From contig NZ_JAIVAL010000013.1 in the NCBI RefSeq assembly GCF_020171985.1, forward strand, positions 1 through 64,000: DNA of 64,000 nt, read 5' to 3'. The position numbers were made by a program, and so were the translations under genes. Positions 33,081 to 41,869 of the stretch are shown piece after piece; the stretch's first letter is position 1; each line of letters begins with the position of its first letter. Source of the stretch: Halobacillus halophilus (GTDB lineage: Bacteria; Bacillota; Bacilli; Bacillales; Halobacillaceae). The notes beneath the pieces are model-generated. The model saw only the letters and a list, made by a program, of their open reading frames with translations, did no database searches and was not told the DNA's origin.

Positions 33081-33638
33081 TTAATAAACAAACGGAATCA
33101 AACGATATCTTGTTTGACACCAGCTTCGATACATCTCTCCATGAGCTTGCGTTAACATGGCTTCTTCAATGCGAATTCTATGTAGTAAAGAGGCTGCCAG
33201 CAATCCGCCACAAAGAATAGCTGTCCACAAATTCCCCACTCCCACACAAAAACCAACGATGATAAAGAACAGTCCTGTATATAAAGGATGCCGTAATTTA
33301 CGGTAAGGTCCACTGCTTACTAGACGATCACCTTTCTTTACAGACACGTCCCTGGTAAACTGATCTTTTAAATGAATAATCCCCCAGTAGCGTAAAGCAA
33401 CTCCACCTGTATAAAGAAGTAAACCGAACCACCACAGGGTCTCAGAATCCATCACACCTATATTCCATTCACGCATCACGAGTGATAATGCTACAGCCAA
33501 TATAACGGCAATAAGGATAAGGGGGAACGATTGGCGTTCCAGATGTTCGGTTTTAGAAGAACCACGATTGCGGAACAGGATGAATTCACCAACCCACAGG
33601 GCAGTTACCAGCAAAAAAATGGCTTCGAATGTACTCAT
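33081..33638 (-). CDS. Isoprenylcysteine methyltransferase-like membrane protein
   Basis: A 185-residue polytopic protein of the ICMT/PEMT-like group. The SAM-binding region SGPYRKLRHPLYTG (about residues 108-122) and the C-terminal EEAMLTQAHGEMYRSWCQTR carry the conserved RHPxYxG and E..L...G..Y motifs. It sits directly upstream of the carotenoid desaturase gene, so it may modify a carotenoid or glyco-carotenoid carboxyl group; this is inference from position. No strong ribosome site precedes the ATG, suggesting coupling to something upstream. Confidence 0.75.
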   Translation of the reverse strand: MSTFEAIFLLVTALWVGEFILFRNRGSSKTEHLERQSFPLILIAVILAVALSLVMREWNIGVMDSETLWWFGLLLYTGGVALRYWGIIHLKDQFTRDVSVKKGDRLVSSGPYRKLRHPLYTGLFFIIVGFCVGVGNLWTAILCGGLLAASLLHRIRIEEAMLTQAHGEMYRSWCQTRYRLIPFVY

Positions 33639-33647
33639 GTATCCGAA

Positions 33648-33959
33648 CTATTTCCGAGATGAAGCTTCTTCATAGCCATCTTGTTCCCCCTCTTCTTTTT
33701 CATAGCTGCTACCCTCTAGCAGTTCCCATAATTCAATCCGATTAAACGGTGAAACACTCTCTGCGAACTGCTTGAAAGATGAAGAGACTGAATTTATGAT
33801 AGATAAAACAGAGTATAAAATACCCTGTACTCTCTCTTCAAAGAGTTCTTTGATTTCTAAGGAGATGAATAACAGCGAATGGAAATAGTATATGTTACCT
33901 TTATTATAGCGGTTGTTCTCCTTACATTCTATATTATCTTTAAATCGCTGAACAAACAA
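33648..33959 (-). CDS. Uncertain reading frame upstream of the ICMT-like gene
   Basis: A 103-codon frame that starts only at TTG 33959 (AAGGAT upstream) and ends nine bases before the ICMT-like ATG. The second half is Glu/Ser-rich and polar (FKQFAESVSPFNRIELWELL then EGEQDGYEE) and looks protein-like. The first 30 codons lie antisense to a better small gene at 33879-34028. Either only part of it is expressed or it is chance. No family recognised. Confidence 0.3.
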   Translation of the reverse strand: MFVQRFKDNIECKENNRYNKGNIYYFHSLLFISLEIKELFEERVQGILYSVLSIINSVSSSFKQFAESVSPFNRIELWELLEGSSYEKEEGEQDGYEEASSRK

Positions 33960-34028
33960 AGTTATATCCTTATGATCGTAATTGTTGTGGTATATGCAGC
34001 GCTTTTAACTTGGAGTTTTATAGATTAA
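33879..34028 (+). CDS. Small two-helix membrane protein, 49 residues
   Basis: The frame encodes two hydrophobic helices (about residues 3-20 and 29-46) separated by a KSLNKQS turn, ending in WSFID. A strong terminator follows within two bases of the stop. The only in-frame ATG is 33879, with AAGGAG about 14 bases upstream, rather far. It overlaps the 5' end of a doubtful frame on the other strand. Family not recognised. Confidence 0.6.
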   Translation: MEIVYVTFIIAVVLLTFYIIFKSLNKQSYILMIVIVVVYAALLTWSFID

Positions 34029-34029
34029 G

Positions 34030-34059
34030 AAAGGCCGGTGCAAAAGCACCGGCCTTTTT
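34030..34059. terminator. Bidirectional terminator
   Basis: Perfect 12-bp stem AAAGGCCGGTGC/GCACCGGCCTTT with an AAAA loop and T run, between two small membrane-protein genes. Confidence 0.92.
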
Positions 34060-34064
34060 CATTA

Positions 34065-34286
34065 TTACTTCTCTTTTCTCTGTTTATTAATTGCTTCCCT
34101 GATATGATAGAGCTCTGCGTACATAGCTGTTGCATACACGCTGAGGATACTCAAAAACATGGATAAAACAAAAACAGATCCATCCAAATCAAACCCGAGC
34201 ACGGAAGTGAAACCGACTATGGCTCCAATAATCACTCCGATCCCGGTTAAAAAGATGATTTTTTGTAACGTCACTGAATAAAACAC
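34065..34286 (-). CDS. Small two-helix membrane protein, 73 residues
   Basis: Two hydrophobic segments (about residues 8-28 and 35-55: IIFLTGIGVIIGAIVGFTSV and VFVLSMFLSILSVYATAMY) and a charged tail HIREAINKQRKEK. The start is taken as GTG at 34286, just after AGAGGTGAT; an upstream in-frame ATG has no ribosome site. No family recognised. Confidence 0.65.
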   Translation of the reverse strand: MFYSVTLQKIIFLTGIGVIIGAIVGFTSVLGFDLDGSVFVLSMFLSILSVYATAMYAELYHIREAINKQRKEK

Positions 34287-34416
34287 CCAATCACCTCTTC
34301 CACATAATCTATGGTTAGTTATACCCTGCGGAGCCACCGCTTACACGTAAGAGGTTTTGTGAGTTAATATTCAACAAACTTTCATCTCCATTATAATACA
34401 GAGCAAGCCCCTATTT

Positions 34417-34459
34417 AAAAAATCCCCACCGGGCGTTAGCTGTCCTGTGGGGATTTTTT
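34417..34459 (-). terminator. Terminator of the CYP102 gene
   Basis: Perfect 13-bp stem AAAAAATCCCCAC/GTGGGGATTTTTT just after the P450 stop. Confidence 0.92.
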
Positions 34460-34468
34460 CAAGACGTA

Positions 34469-37400
34469 TTAAGCACCAGCCCAGACATCTTTAGCAAGAC
34501 GTCCTTCTAATTCAAGATTTTCTAACCATTCAGCAGCACTTTCATAAGTCGTCTCGTGTTTGTGTTGGTAACTTTTTATAATTTTTTCTATGACCTCGGG
34601 AGCCATATCACTGCCATCACCACAAATGTACAAGCAGCCTCCGCTTTCTAGAAGCGAAAGAACAGTAGATGCGTCTTCCTCCAATCGATCCTGAACATAC
34701 ACTTTCTCTTTTCCTTCTATTCTTGAAAAAGCAGTATGGAGAGTGATTAGTCCTTTATCTGCTGCATTTTCCAACTCATTCTTATACAAGAAGTCCTTCT
34801 CTGGGTGCCTGCACCCGAAATACAAATGCGCTTCTCCTAGACTGTGCCCCTCTTTCAGCAGGTTATCACGTGCTTGAATAAATCCACGGAATGGAGCAAT
34901 ACCGGTACCTGGACCAATCCATACCATCGGCGTCTCCGGATTATCCGGCAGGGTGAAATTGGATTGAGGTGTGTTAATAAAGCAAGCCACCTTATCTCCA
35001 ATGTCTCGTTTAGCCAGATAATTAGACGCTGTGCCTTTGTATTCTCTTCTTCCACTCCAGGCTGTATCTTTCACTACGCTTACCGTAACACTAGCCTCCT
35101 CACTATGTTCTCGAGGAGAGCTGGAAATTGAATAGTAACGAGCTTTAAGCGGTGGAAGCAAAGCCAGGAATCTTTCAAAAGGAACTTCACACGATAAATA
35201 ATCTTCAAGAAGATCAAGCATCGTAAGACGATGACGCAGGATTTCATTTTTGTAAGTCTCATCCTCAAGAAGTCTCTCCAACTCAATCTTGTGTGGCGGA
35301 CAAGGGTTGTGAGCAGCCAAGTCACGAATTTGACTTCTGGTAGCCGGCTCTTGCAATTCAACATAGGAGGTCAGGAGTTCTCTTAAGCTGATTGGCTGAC
35401 TCGTAGGAAGATGCGTTGCTTTTCCTGTATCTTCGCCCAGAACTACATACTCCTCTCCCTTTAATTGGAAGCGCTGAAGGACACGTTCCACCAATTCTGT
35501 GCCATTTTGAGGAAGAACCCCAAGATGATCACCCTCTTGGTAATTCACTCCTTCAGGAAGCTTTAATTCCAGATGCCGAGTACTTCGTTCGCTCCCCACC
35601 TGTAATTCGCGATTTTCATTCACCACAGCTGTAAAAGCATGATGCGTCCGGGCGAGGGGCGTCTGTGTGACACCACTGACGAACTCCATTGAAACATGAC
35701 TGGATGGGTCATCAGCTTCTTCAAGTTTCAAATTAAACGTATCTGCCAGTGCCGGCCATAACGCTGCTTCCCATTTTTCTAAATCGCCTTCGAAATCTTC
35801 ACTCGCATCTCCGCCTTCTCGCTCAAGCATACGTTCTGCTCCCAATGTTTGAAGTTGCTCATCAATTAACGTTGGGATTCGCTGATAAGTACTGGCCCAG
35901 TTTCGGTCTCCACATCCAAACACAGCATAGCTTACTCCTTTAGCTTCTTCTTCCTCTGCTTCCTTAAGCCAACGGACAAAGGTATCAGCATTATCCGGAG
36001 GGTTTCCATTATAAGAAGCTGAGACTATAAGCACTGCTCCTTCTGCTGGGAGAGCAGATGTGTACTGATTTAATGGAGCTGTCTTCACGTCAAAGCCCTG
36101 GTGTTTTCCGGTCTGTGCAAGTTCTCTGGCCACTCCTTCTGCTGTGCCCATATTAGAACCATATAATACAAGTAATGGAGTGAGGTGAGCATCTGCCTCA
36201 GGAACACTTTGCGTTTCCTTTTTATATGATTTTTCCGCTTCTTTCTGAGCAGGGGCCGGCTGCATTAAAGATGCATCGCGTCTTGATTTCACACGCATAG
36301 TCAGCCCCTCTGGCTTCATTGTTAATGTTTCTTTGACATCCAGCTGATAGTTCATATGATCTTCCAAGTCAAAATACTGCAGAACCATCCCAAGCACAAG
36401 AGTAGCTTCATGAAGAGCGAACTGCTGTCCTATACAGGCTCTTTGACCATTACCAAACGGTTTGTAGGCATGGCGGGGAATTTGGGAAGGATCCTCAAAA
36501 CGCTCAGGCTTAAAGGCCTCGACATCGTCTCCCCATATGCTAGTATCTCTATGGAGCTGAGGCAGAAGAAGTGTAAACGTCTCCCCCTTTTCGACTTCAT
36601 ATTGACCAGCAAGCGTCGTATTTTCTTTCGCATAAACAGAAAAAGCAGGCGCCGTGGGCCATAATCGTAAAGCCTCATTTAATATCATCCGTACATATTT
36701 TAACTTTTTCACTTGTTTATAGGAGGGGATATCCTCTCCAATGACTTCATCTACTTCTTCCTGTGCTTTCTTTAACTTATCAGGATTTTTCATCAGATAA
36801 TGAAGGGCAAAAGATAGAAGACCACTCGTCGTTTCATGACCAGCAATTAAAAAAGTAATGATTTGGAAGCGGATATTCTCATCGTCAAGAGCTTCTCCGG
36901 TCTCCGGATCTTTCCCTTTCAGCATATGGGCAAGCAGATCATCTTCCCCTTGGTCACCCGTTTTCTTACGGTCGGCTATTAACTGATCAACTAAGTTGAA
37001 CATATAATCAATGTCTTCTTTATATTGTCTTTTAGAACGAATCATCAGTTTATCCTGAATCTCAAAACGCTGCGTTTGACTCATAGATTCGTCAAGCGCA
37101 TGCACCATTTTTTCAACAAAAGGATGAGATCTCTCCCTGTAAAAGCTGTTGAAACGGTAATTAAAACCGCACAACCCTATTGTATCAAGGGTTAAGCGAG
37201 TCATGTCTTCCGGAACTTCAACTTCCTCATTCGGATTTAGACGAGCCCATTTTTGGATCAGCTGTGAAGCAAGATCAACCATTTTATTATGATAGCCTTT
37301 CATAGCCTGCTGACTAAAGCTTGGCAATAAAATATTATGAGCTTTTTTCCAATTGATTTCTCCTGTTTCACTAGTAAATAAACCGTCTCCTCCAAAAGCA

Positions 37401-37642
37401 CGAACCTTTTGCAGAGCAGGCCCGACCTTCTTATCAAAACGGGATTCGTCACAAATCTCAGCAGCAAACTGTGCACTGGAAACAAATCGGCTGGTTCGGC
37501 CAGGGAAATGGAACTGATAAAGCGGACCGAATTCATCAGCCAGCTTCATAAATGACTGAATAGGCTTTTCTTTATTAATAAGCGGCAAATTCCCGAGTGG
37601 CCCATAGGATTTAGGCTGCGGAAGATTAATTGTTTTTTCCAC
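34469..37642 (-). CDS. Bifunctional P450/NADPH-P450 reductase (CYP102, BM3-like)
   Basis: A 1057-residue self-sufficient fatty-acid hydroxylase. Heme domain (about 1-465): AGHETT at 267-272 and the Cys loop [10 protein letters not shown] with heme ligand C403; F89 corresponds to F87 of BM3. An FMN flavodoxin domain (about 490-640) opens with [14 protein letters not shown] and has [10 protein letters not shown]. The FAD/NADPH reductase domain (about 670-1057) has [21 protein letters not shown] and the C-terminal aromatic DVW. It hydroxylates medium- and long-chain fatty acids near the omega end. The start is GTG at 37642 after GAGGTGA. It lies downstream of a TetR gene, with an operator between them. 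Confidence 0.96.
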   Translation of the reverse strand: MEKTINLPQPKSYGPLGNLPLINKEKPIQSFMKLADEFGPLYQFHFPGRTSRFVSSAQFAAEICDESRFDKKVGPALQKVRAFGGDGLFTSETGEINWKKAHNILLPSFSQQAMKGYHNKMVDLASQLIQKWARLNPNEEVEVPEDMTRLTLDTIGLCGFNYRFNSFYRERSHPFVEKMVHALDESMSQTQRFEIQDKLMIRSKRQYKEDIDYMFNLVDQLIADRKKTGDQGEDDLLAHMLKGKDPETGEALDDENIRFQIITFLIAGHETTSGLLSFALHYLMKNPDKLKKAQEEVDEVIGEDIPSYKQVKKLKYVRMILNEALRLWPTAPAFSVYAKENTTLAGQYEVEKGETFTLLLPQLHRDTSIWGDDVEAFKPERFEDPSQIPRHAYKPFGNGQRACIGQQFALHEATLVLGMVLQYFDLEDHMNYQLDVKETLTMKPEGLTMRVKSRRDASLMQPAPAQKEAEKSYKKETQSVPEADAHLTPLLVLYGSNMGTAEGVARELAQTGKHQGFDVKTAPLNQYTSALPAEGAVLIVSASYNGNPPDNADTFVRWLKEAEEEEAKGVSYAVFGCGDRNWASTYQRIPTLIDEQLQTLGAERMLEREGGDASEDFEGDLEKWEAALWPALADTFNLKLEEADDPSSHVSMEFVSGVTQTPLARTHHAFTAVVNENRELQVGSERSTRHLELKLPEGVNYQEGDHLGVLPQNGTELVERVLQRFQLKGEEYVVLGEDTGKATHLPTSQPISLRELLTSYVELQEPATRSQIRDLAAHNPCPPHKIELERLLEDETYKNEILRHRLTMLDLLEDYLSCEVPFERFLALLPPLKARYYSISSSPREHSEEASVTVSVVKDTAWSGRREYKGTASNYLAKRDIGDKVACFINTPQSNFTLPDNPETPMVWIGPGTGIAPFRGFIQARDNLLKEGHSLGEAHLYFGCRHPEKDFLYKNELENAADKGLITLHTAFSRIEGKEKVYVQDRLEEDASTVLSLLESGGCLYICGDGSDMAPEVIEKIIKSYQHKHETTYESAAEWLENLELEGRLAKDVWAGA

Positions 37643-37675
37643 GTATAGTCACCTCGTTAAATTAATGTTTATACC

Positions 37676-37693
37676 GGAATGAACATTCATTCC
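37676..37693. promoter_or_regulatory. TetR-type operator upstream of CYP102
   Basis: GGAATGAACATTCATTCC: 8-bp arms GGAATGAA/TTCATTCC around CA. Nearly identical to the copy at 38320-38335 and close to the palindrome I recall for Bm3R1/FatR repressors. Confidence 0.8.
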
Positions 37694-37723
37694 TAATAAA
37701 AAATAAAATACACTATCGAGTTT

Positions 37724-38296
37724 CTAATGATAGCGTATAGCATCCCAGCAACTTTCTTCTACTCCAATAAATAAATCATCTGTTTCTTCAATATTTCCGG
37801 AACGCACCAACTGATGCAGCTCCAGAAATCCGCCAAAAATAATGGCAATCATCGCCATGGATGGAAGGTCACGAATAACTCCTGCTTCCTTTCCTTGATC
37901 CAGGAAATGCTTCAGCCTGTTTAAAAGCCGTTCAAAATCTGCACGACTTGTATTATCTAAAAAGTACGCTCCATTATGAGTTTTAATGAAATATAGAGCA
38001 TGCTCATGTTCGCTGGTAAAACGAGTCATTCCTCTGAACAAGTGATGGAACTGTTCTCTTATGGATGAATTGCCAGGATAGTCTTCTGCAAGTGTCTCAG
38101 CAAACATCTTTACATAATATTGAAATAATGTATTTACTAGAACTTCTTTATTTTCGAAATAACGATAAATCGTTCCAGCTCCGACTTGCGCTTCATTAGC
38201 AATCATGGGTATGGTTGTAGCATCGAACCCTCTTTCAGCAAATAACATAAGGGCGCTGCTTAAGATGTTATCTCTTTTAGTCGTTGACGCGGGCAT
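37724..38296 (-). CDS. TetR-family repressor (FatR/Bm3R1-like)
   Basis: A 190-residue regulator. N-terminal helix-turn-helix (about 8-55): AERGFDATTIPMIANEAQVG, then AGTIYRYFENKEVLVNTLF. The variable C-terminal domain binds the inducer, by analogy fatty acids that release FatR and Bm3R1 from cyp operators. The start at 38296 follows AAAGGAG; an ATG 11 codons upstream lies in the operator. A promoter TTGAAA-N18-TATAAT (minus strand, near 38336-38368) has the operator immediately downstream, so it should autorepress and also control the P450 gene. Confidence 0.9.
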   Translation of the reverse strand: MPASTTKRDNILSSALMLFAERGFDATTIPMIANEAQVGAGTIYRYFENKEVLVNTLFQYYVKMFAETLAEDYPGNSSIREQFHHLFRGMTRFTSEHEHALYFIKTHNGAYFLDNTSRADFERLLNRLKHFLDQGKEAGVIRDLPSMAMIAIIFGGFLELHQLVRSGNIEETDDLFIGVEESCWDAIRYH

Positions 38297-38319
38297 GGAT
38301 TCTAACTCCTTTAACACCG

Positions 38320-38335
38320 GAATGAACATTCATTC
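38320..38335. promoter_or_regulatory. TetR-type operator upstream of its own gene
   Basis: GAATGAACATTCATTC with 7-bp arms, directly downstream of a TATAAT -10 read on the minus strand. Confidence 0.8.
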
Positions 38336-38497
38336 TTATATTATAAAGCTAGTCTCCCCATCTTTTCAACTAGTTATTTACTCACGAATTCAAAAATAAC
38401 CCATTATTTTGTTTTAGACTTCATATATTGTGAAACACTTTCCAAAGGAAGAGAAATAAATAGAGTTCTCTTCTACACTTTAGGAGGTGGAGGAAAA

Positions 38498-38677
38498 ATG
38501 GAAAATACCACTTATAAAACAGGCGACAGCGTGCCGGAAGATGGCACCTATAAAGTAGTAAGTCGGCTAGATGGTGGCGAACTTAACAAGGATGATACCG
38601 AGATTATGATTGAAAAAGGTCAGCCATTCCCTAATTCCCCCTCAACTGACAAAGAAGCAAACTGGACCAAAGCATAG
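38498..38677 (+). CDS. YjzC-like small protein
   Basis: A 59-residue hydrophilic protein with the YjzC pattern: Y-K-T-G-D-x-V-P-E-D-G-x-Y near the start, IMIEKGQPFPNSPS in the middle and WTKA at the C terminus. Function unknown; found widely in Bacillaceae. TTAGGAGGTGGAGG precedes the ATG and a strong terminator follows. Confidence 0.78.
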   Translation: MENTTYKTGDSVPEDGTYKVVSRLDGGELNKDDTEIMIEKGQPFPNSPSTDKEANWTKA

Positions 38678-38692
38678 CCAGTTTTTCAATCT

Positions 38693-38735
38693 AGGACTTT
38701 TCTGCCGTTTCCACGAGCAGAAAAGTCCTTTTTTT
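38693..38735 (+). terminator. Terminator of the YjzC-like gene
   Basis: Perfect 13-bp stem AGGACTTTTCTGC/GCAGAAAAGTCCT then a T run. Confidence 0.92.
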
Positions 38736-38888
38736 GCTACTTTCCCTCTCTAGTTTAATTCATACCCTCTTAAATAAAATAAAAACAATAGATAATCATT
38801 TTAATGGTGAAACATTGTTTTCTCCATCTTTATTACCAAGAAATTTGATTCTTGAAACTTATTGATTCTTATAGATTTCTAAAACTAA

Positions 38889-38917
38889 AAAGGAAGACTG
38901 GCAATGCCAGCCTCCCT
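38889..38917 (-). terminator. Terminator of the surface-protein gene
   Basis: Imperfect stem around GACTGGCA/TGCCAGCC with flanking AAGGA and TCCCTT, followed on the minus strand by TTTTTAGTTTT. Confidence 0.7.
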
Positions 38918-38942
38918 TTATGAGAATCCTTATTTCATCTAG

Positions 38943-40277
38943 TTATTGTTTGGATTGCTTGCGAATAAAAATACCTGCGGCAGCTAGTGCTGCAAGGATA
39001 GATGCATATAACCAAATGTCATGGTTTGAAGCTGTTCCACCCATACCCGTATCTGGCATCTCTTCAGGCATTTGTTCACTCATAAACATTTCCGGATTTT
39101 GAGCTACGATCCCAGTTGAAAGTGCTTTGGAAGCACCAAACATATGGGCATATGAATCTCTTAATGTTTGATACGTTTGTTCATAATCTCCTTCTGCATA
39201 TTGATCAAAAGTATTAAACAAGAAATCAGCGTGCTGCTGGAGACTCGGAGCGAGCTTCTCAGCACTCAGTTCACCATTCGTTCCTTCCTCCAGGAAGTTG
39301 GCAAACGTTTCGCGGTAATCCTCTAATGCTTGCATCGCTTCTTTTTGTTTTTCTTCATCTTCATTGGCTGTAGCCTTTACGTATGCCACGAAATCATCAA
39401 TATGCTGAGTCCAGATTTCATTAAATTGATCACCGGCTTCTTCACCGAATATTTTCGTCATCGCTTTTGTAAGATCCTCCGTGTTATTGGAAAGAGCTTG
39501 AGCTGACGCTTCAAAGTCCTCTGAACCATCAAGACCATTTTGCATCGCCATCGTGGCCAGGCCTACGTGTTCACTTAGTAAATGGTTCAAGTTGGAACGT
39601 AGATCGGCAGCTGGGGTTACAGCTTTAGTATGATTGAACTTATCCGGGAATTGATTAACGATAGCACTGGACATTCCTTTACTTACCCCGTACATATGCT
39701 CAATTGCTTTTCGTTCTTTCATATAAGCTTCTTCATAGTTTCCTTCTACATAAGCATCGAAAGCTCCAATTAATTGGTTCACATGCATTTGCAGCCCTTC
39801 AGATAAATCTTCAGCTTTCAGACGATTTCCAGTTGCTTCTGAAATAAATGTAGAGAAGTCATCACGGTATTGACTAAGTTCATCCAGCGCTTCTTGTTTA
39901 GCTTCTTCATCTTCACTGCCCGTAGCTTTTACATAATCGACAAAGTACCCAATATGAGAGGACCACATATCTTTAAATTTGGTTCCAGCTTCTTCCCCGT
40001 AAACGGAAGAAATAGCTTTCGATAAGTCTTCCGTATTAGAAGATAGAGCTGCTGCGGATGCTTCAAAGTCTTCCGCGCCTTCAGCCCCTTTTCTCATCGT
40101 TTCAACAGCAAGATAAGCGTGTTCACTAAATAAATTATCTAATTGAGCCCGGAGTTCCACTGCTTCTGTTGATACTTCCGGCATCTTATGATCTTCAGCA
40201 TTTACAACATCCAATGACGTAGGGAGCAATAGCGTTGCACTCATCGGTACGACTAATAAAGCTTTTTTAAAATTCAT
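38943..40277 (-). CDS. Exported two-repeat helical protein with MPDTG sorting-like tail
   Basis: A 444-residue precursor. A signal peptide occupies about residues 1-27 (cleavage near VNAED). Two homologous helical repeats follow (about 41-215 and 225-400). Four His fall in exact register 184 residues apart: H53/H237 (LxSEH), H108/H292 (before IxxFVxYVKAT), H165/H349 and H194/H378 (HMxGxSKxxS), with W105/W289 also kept. The C terminus has MPDTG (407-411), a membrane helix (about 420-437) and a basic tail RKQSKQ, a sortase-substrate layout with Met in place of Leu. The repeats could be metal- or heme-binding four-helix bundles; unproven. The gene shares an ECF-type promoter with the adjacent sigma factor gene. 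Confidence 0.75.
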   Translation of the reverse strand: MNFKKALLVVPMSATLLLPTSLDVVNAEDHKMPEVSTEAVELRAQLDNLFSEHAYLAVETMRKGAEGAEDFEASAAALSSNTEDLSKAISSVYGEEAGTKFKDMWSSHIGYFVDYVKATGSEDEEAKQEALDELSQYRDDFSTFISEATGNRLKAEDLSEGLQMHVNQLIGAFDAYVEGNYEEAYMKERKAIEHMYGVSKGMSSAIVNQFPDKFNHTKAVTPAADLRSNLNHLLSEHVGLATMAMQNGLDGSEDFEASAQALSNNTEDLTKAMTKIFGEEAGDQFNEIWTQHIDDFVAYVKATANEDEEKQKEAMQALEDYRETFANFLEEGTNGELSAEKLAPSLQQHADFLFNTFDQYAEGDYEQTYQTLRDSYAHMFGASKALSTGIVAQNPEMFMSEQMPEEMPDTGMGGTASNHDIWLYASILAALAAAGIFIRKQSKQ

Positions 40278-40315
40278 AATGTTTTCCTCTCTCCTTTGTT
40301 TTTGTTTTTTCACTA

Positions 40316-40346
40316 AGCTATCGCAGCAAAGGTAAGATTGGATCAC
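40316..40346 (-). promoter_or_regulatory. ECF sigma promoter of the surface-protein gene
   Basis: On the minus strand GTGATCCAA, 14 bp, CGATAGCT. The same blocks with the same spacing occur upstream of the ECF sigma gene (41870-41900). It lies between the anti-sigma terminator and the surface-protein start. Confidence 0.72.
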
Positions 40347-40354
40347 TTTTTTCC

Positions 40355-40401
40355 AAAAAAAATTAAAAAAATTGCAGACAGCTGTTAAAAGCTGTCTGCA
40401 A
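40355..40401 (-). terminator. Terminator after the sigma/anti-sigma operon
   Basis: Perfect 12-bp stem TTGCAGACAGCT/AGCTGTCTGCAA followed on the minus strand by two runs of T. It separates the sigma operon from the surface-protein gene. Confidence 0.92.
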
Positions 40402-40416
40402 TAGACTTGAGATTAT

Positions 40417-41244
40417 CTACAATTCTGAACTTAAAATAACTTCTCCCTGAGGAGTCTGGCTCGTGGCATCAGGTTCTTTGGAAATAGCTACGGCATCCCA
40501 ATTTGTACCTTCTGGTAAATCATTCAAAGAATAGGATACTGCACCTTCTCCATTTTGATTCGCTACAAAAGTTCCAGCCCGGTAAGGTTTTTCACCTTCT
40601 ATAAGCCAAACCTGGTAAACTTCTTCCCCTTGAAGCTGAGCAAGCTGTTCTGCTTGCAAGGTAAGAATATCGCCTTTTTCCTGCTGGATCAAGGCTGCAG
40701 TAGCATTAGCTTCTGTTCCTTCGGATTGAAGCTGTACTCTCGATCTTACTTGGTCGGTCCCAGTCTCAACATCAGGCTGCTCCGGTTCCTCAGGCTCTGG
40801 AGCGGTTTGTTCCTGTTCATCGACAAGTGCGAAAATGTTTCCTGCAATTGAAAGTACTAGTGCTGCTGCGAGTCCCCGTAAGAGCCAGGGCCGTGTTTTT
40901 TCAACCTTGGCTTTCGTCTCGCTGGGAAATAACACTTTTCCTTTATCCAACTCATCATTATTTGAAAATTTCTGGTCTTCTTCGCTGGATGCGTCGTCAT
41001 CACGAGTACTAGCTGCAGGGGATTGTTGTGAGAACACTTCCCCCAATACACGGTCTTTCATGTCCTCAGGAGGGGTTACAGGTTCAGAAGCAAACGGCAA
41101 ATCATCAGTAAGCGTCTCTAACTCTTCCAGTTCTTCCTTACAATCTGCACATGTTTCTAAGTGATTCTCAAATTCAACCTTTTCTTCTTCACTTAACTGA
41201 TCATTAAAGTAATCAATTAGTTTATCGCATTCTTTACGCATCAT
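40417..41244 (-). CDS. Transmembrane anti-sigma factor (zinc-finger plus RskA domain)
   Basis: A 275-residue protein. The N-terminal ZAS domain has H28-x3-C32-x2-C35 in FENHLETCADCKEE and would clamp the ECF sigma factor. A Glu/Asp/Ser-rich linker leads to one membrane helix (about 121-141), then an extracytoplasmic RskA domain (about 165-275: LTLQAEQLAQLQGEEVYQVW, GTFVANQNGEGAVSYSL, VAISKEPDATSQTPQGEVI). Release probably depends on regulated proteolysis. It overlaps the sigma gene by 11 bp, so the pair is translationally coupled. Confidence 0.9.
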   Translation of the reverse strand: MMRKECDKLIDYFNDQLSEEEKVEFENHLETCADCKEELEELETLTDDLPFASEPVTPPEDMKDRVLGEVFSQQSPAASTRDDDASSEEDQKFSNNDELDKGKVLFPSETKAKVEKTRPWLLRGLAAALVLSIAGNIFALVDEQEQTAPEPEEPEQPDVETGTDQVRSRVQLQSEGTEANATAALIQQEKGDILTLQAEQLAQLQGEEVYQVWLIEGEKPYRAGTFVANQNGEGAVSYSLNDLPEGTNWDAVAISKEPDATSQTPQGEVILSSEL

Positions 41245-41797
41245 GTACCCCTCCTTTCTGAGTTGATAAATGTTTCTTTAAATGTTTTAGGGCAAGCCTT
41301 ATGCGGCCTTTTATGGTTCCAAGCGGTAATTCGGTATGCGAGGCAATTTCACTTTGGCTTAATCCTTTGAAATAAAATAAATCCACCATTTGTTTTTGTT
41401 CCTCGGATAATTTTTTGACTGCCTGTCGAATCTCGCTTCCCCGCTCTTTCCATTCGACTAAATCTTCTGTAGATTCTGCTTCATCTTCAGGAAGATCTGT
41501 TTCATCTTCTAATGTAACTTCCTGTTTTTTATGCTTACGTATAAGGTCAATAGCTGTGTATCTTGTGATGGTTACGATCCACGATGAAAACTTCCCTTTA
41601 CTTTCATCGAAGTGAGCTTTTTGCGTCCAAATCTTTATAAATACTTCTTGAAGGGCTTCTTCTGCTAAAGCTTGATCTCCGGATAGCTTAATGACAAAGG
41701 AATAAAGCAGCTTTTCATATTGATCATAGATCGATTCAAGCGCTTTTTTATCACCCTCGACAACCCGGCGATAGAGCTCAATATCACGATTGCTCAT
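41234..41797 (-). CDS. ECF-type RNA polymerase sigma factor
   Basis: A 187-residue sigma-70 family factor with region 2 (about 20-90: LLYSFVIKLSGDQALAEEAL with QEVFIKIWTQKAHFDESKGK, then FSSWIVTITRYTAIDLIRKH) and region 4 (about 125-180: LSEEQKQMVDLFYFKGLSQS, LPLGTIKGRIRLALKHL). Members paired with RskA-type anti-sigma factors form the SigK-like ECF group. Its upstream promoter matches that of the surface-protein gene, so it is predicted to be autoregulated. It is the first gene of its operon. Confidence 0.93.
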   Translation of the reverse strand: MSNRDIELYRRVVEGDKKALESIYDQYEKLLYSFVIKLSGDQALAEEALQEVFIKIWTQKAHFDESKGKFSSWIVTITRYTAIDLIRKHKKQEVTLEDETDLPEDEAESTEDLVEWKERGSEIRQAVKKLSEEQKQMVDLFYFKGLSQSEIASHTELPLGTIKGRIRLALKHLKKHLSTQKGGVHDA

Positions 41798-41869
41798 AGC
41801 ACACTCCTTTAGTTGGTGGATATCATCATCATAGCATAGGGTATCTTTAATAAGGGAGCTAAGCTATAT

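Noticed and set aside
34855-36678. Several long frames opposite or out of frame with CYP102
   Set aside because: They lie entirely within the P450 gene, whose domains are intact along its whole length; they reflect its codon composition.
37643-37723. A separate sigma-A promoter for CYP102 in the gap after the TetR gene
   Set aside because: No acceptable -35/-10 pair could be found; only the operator palindrome is clear.
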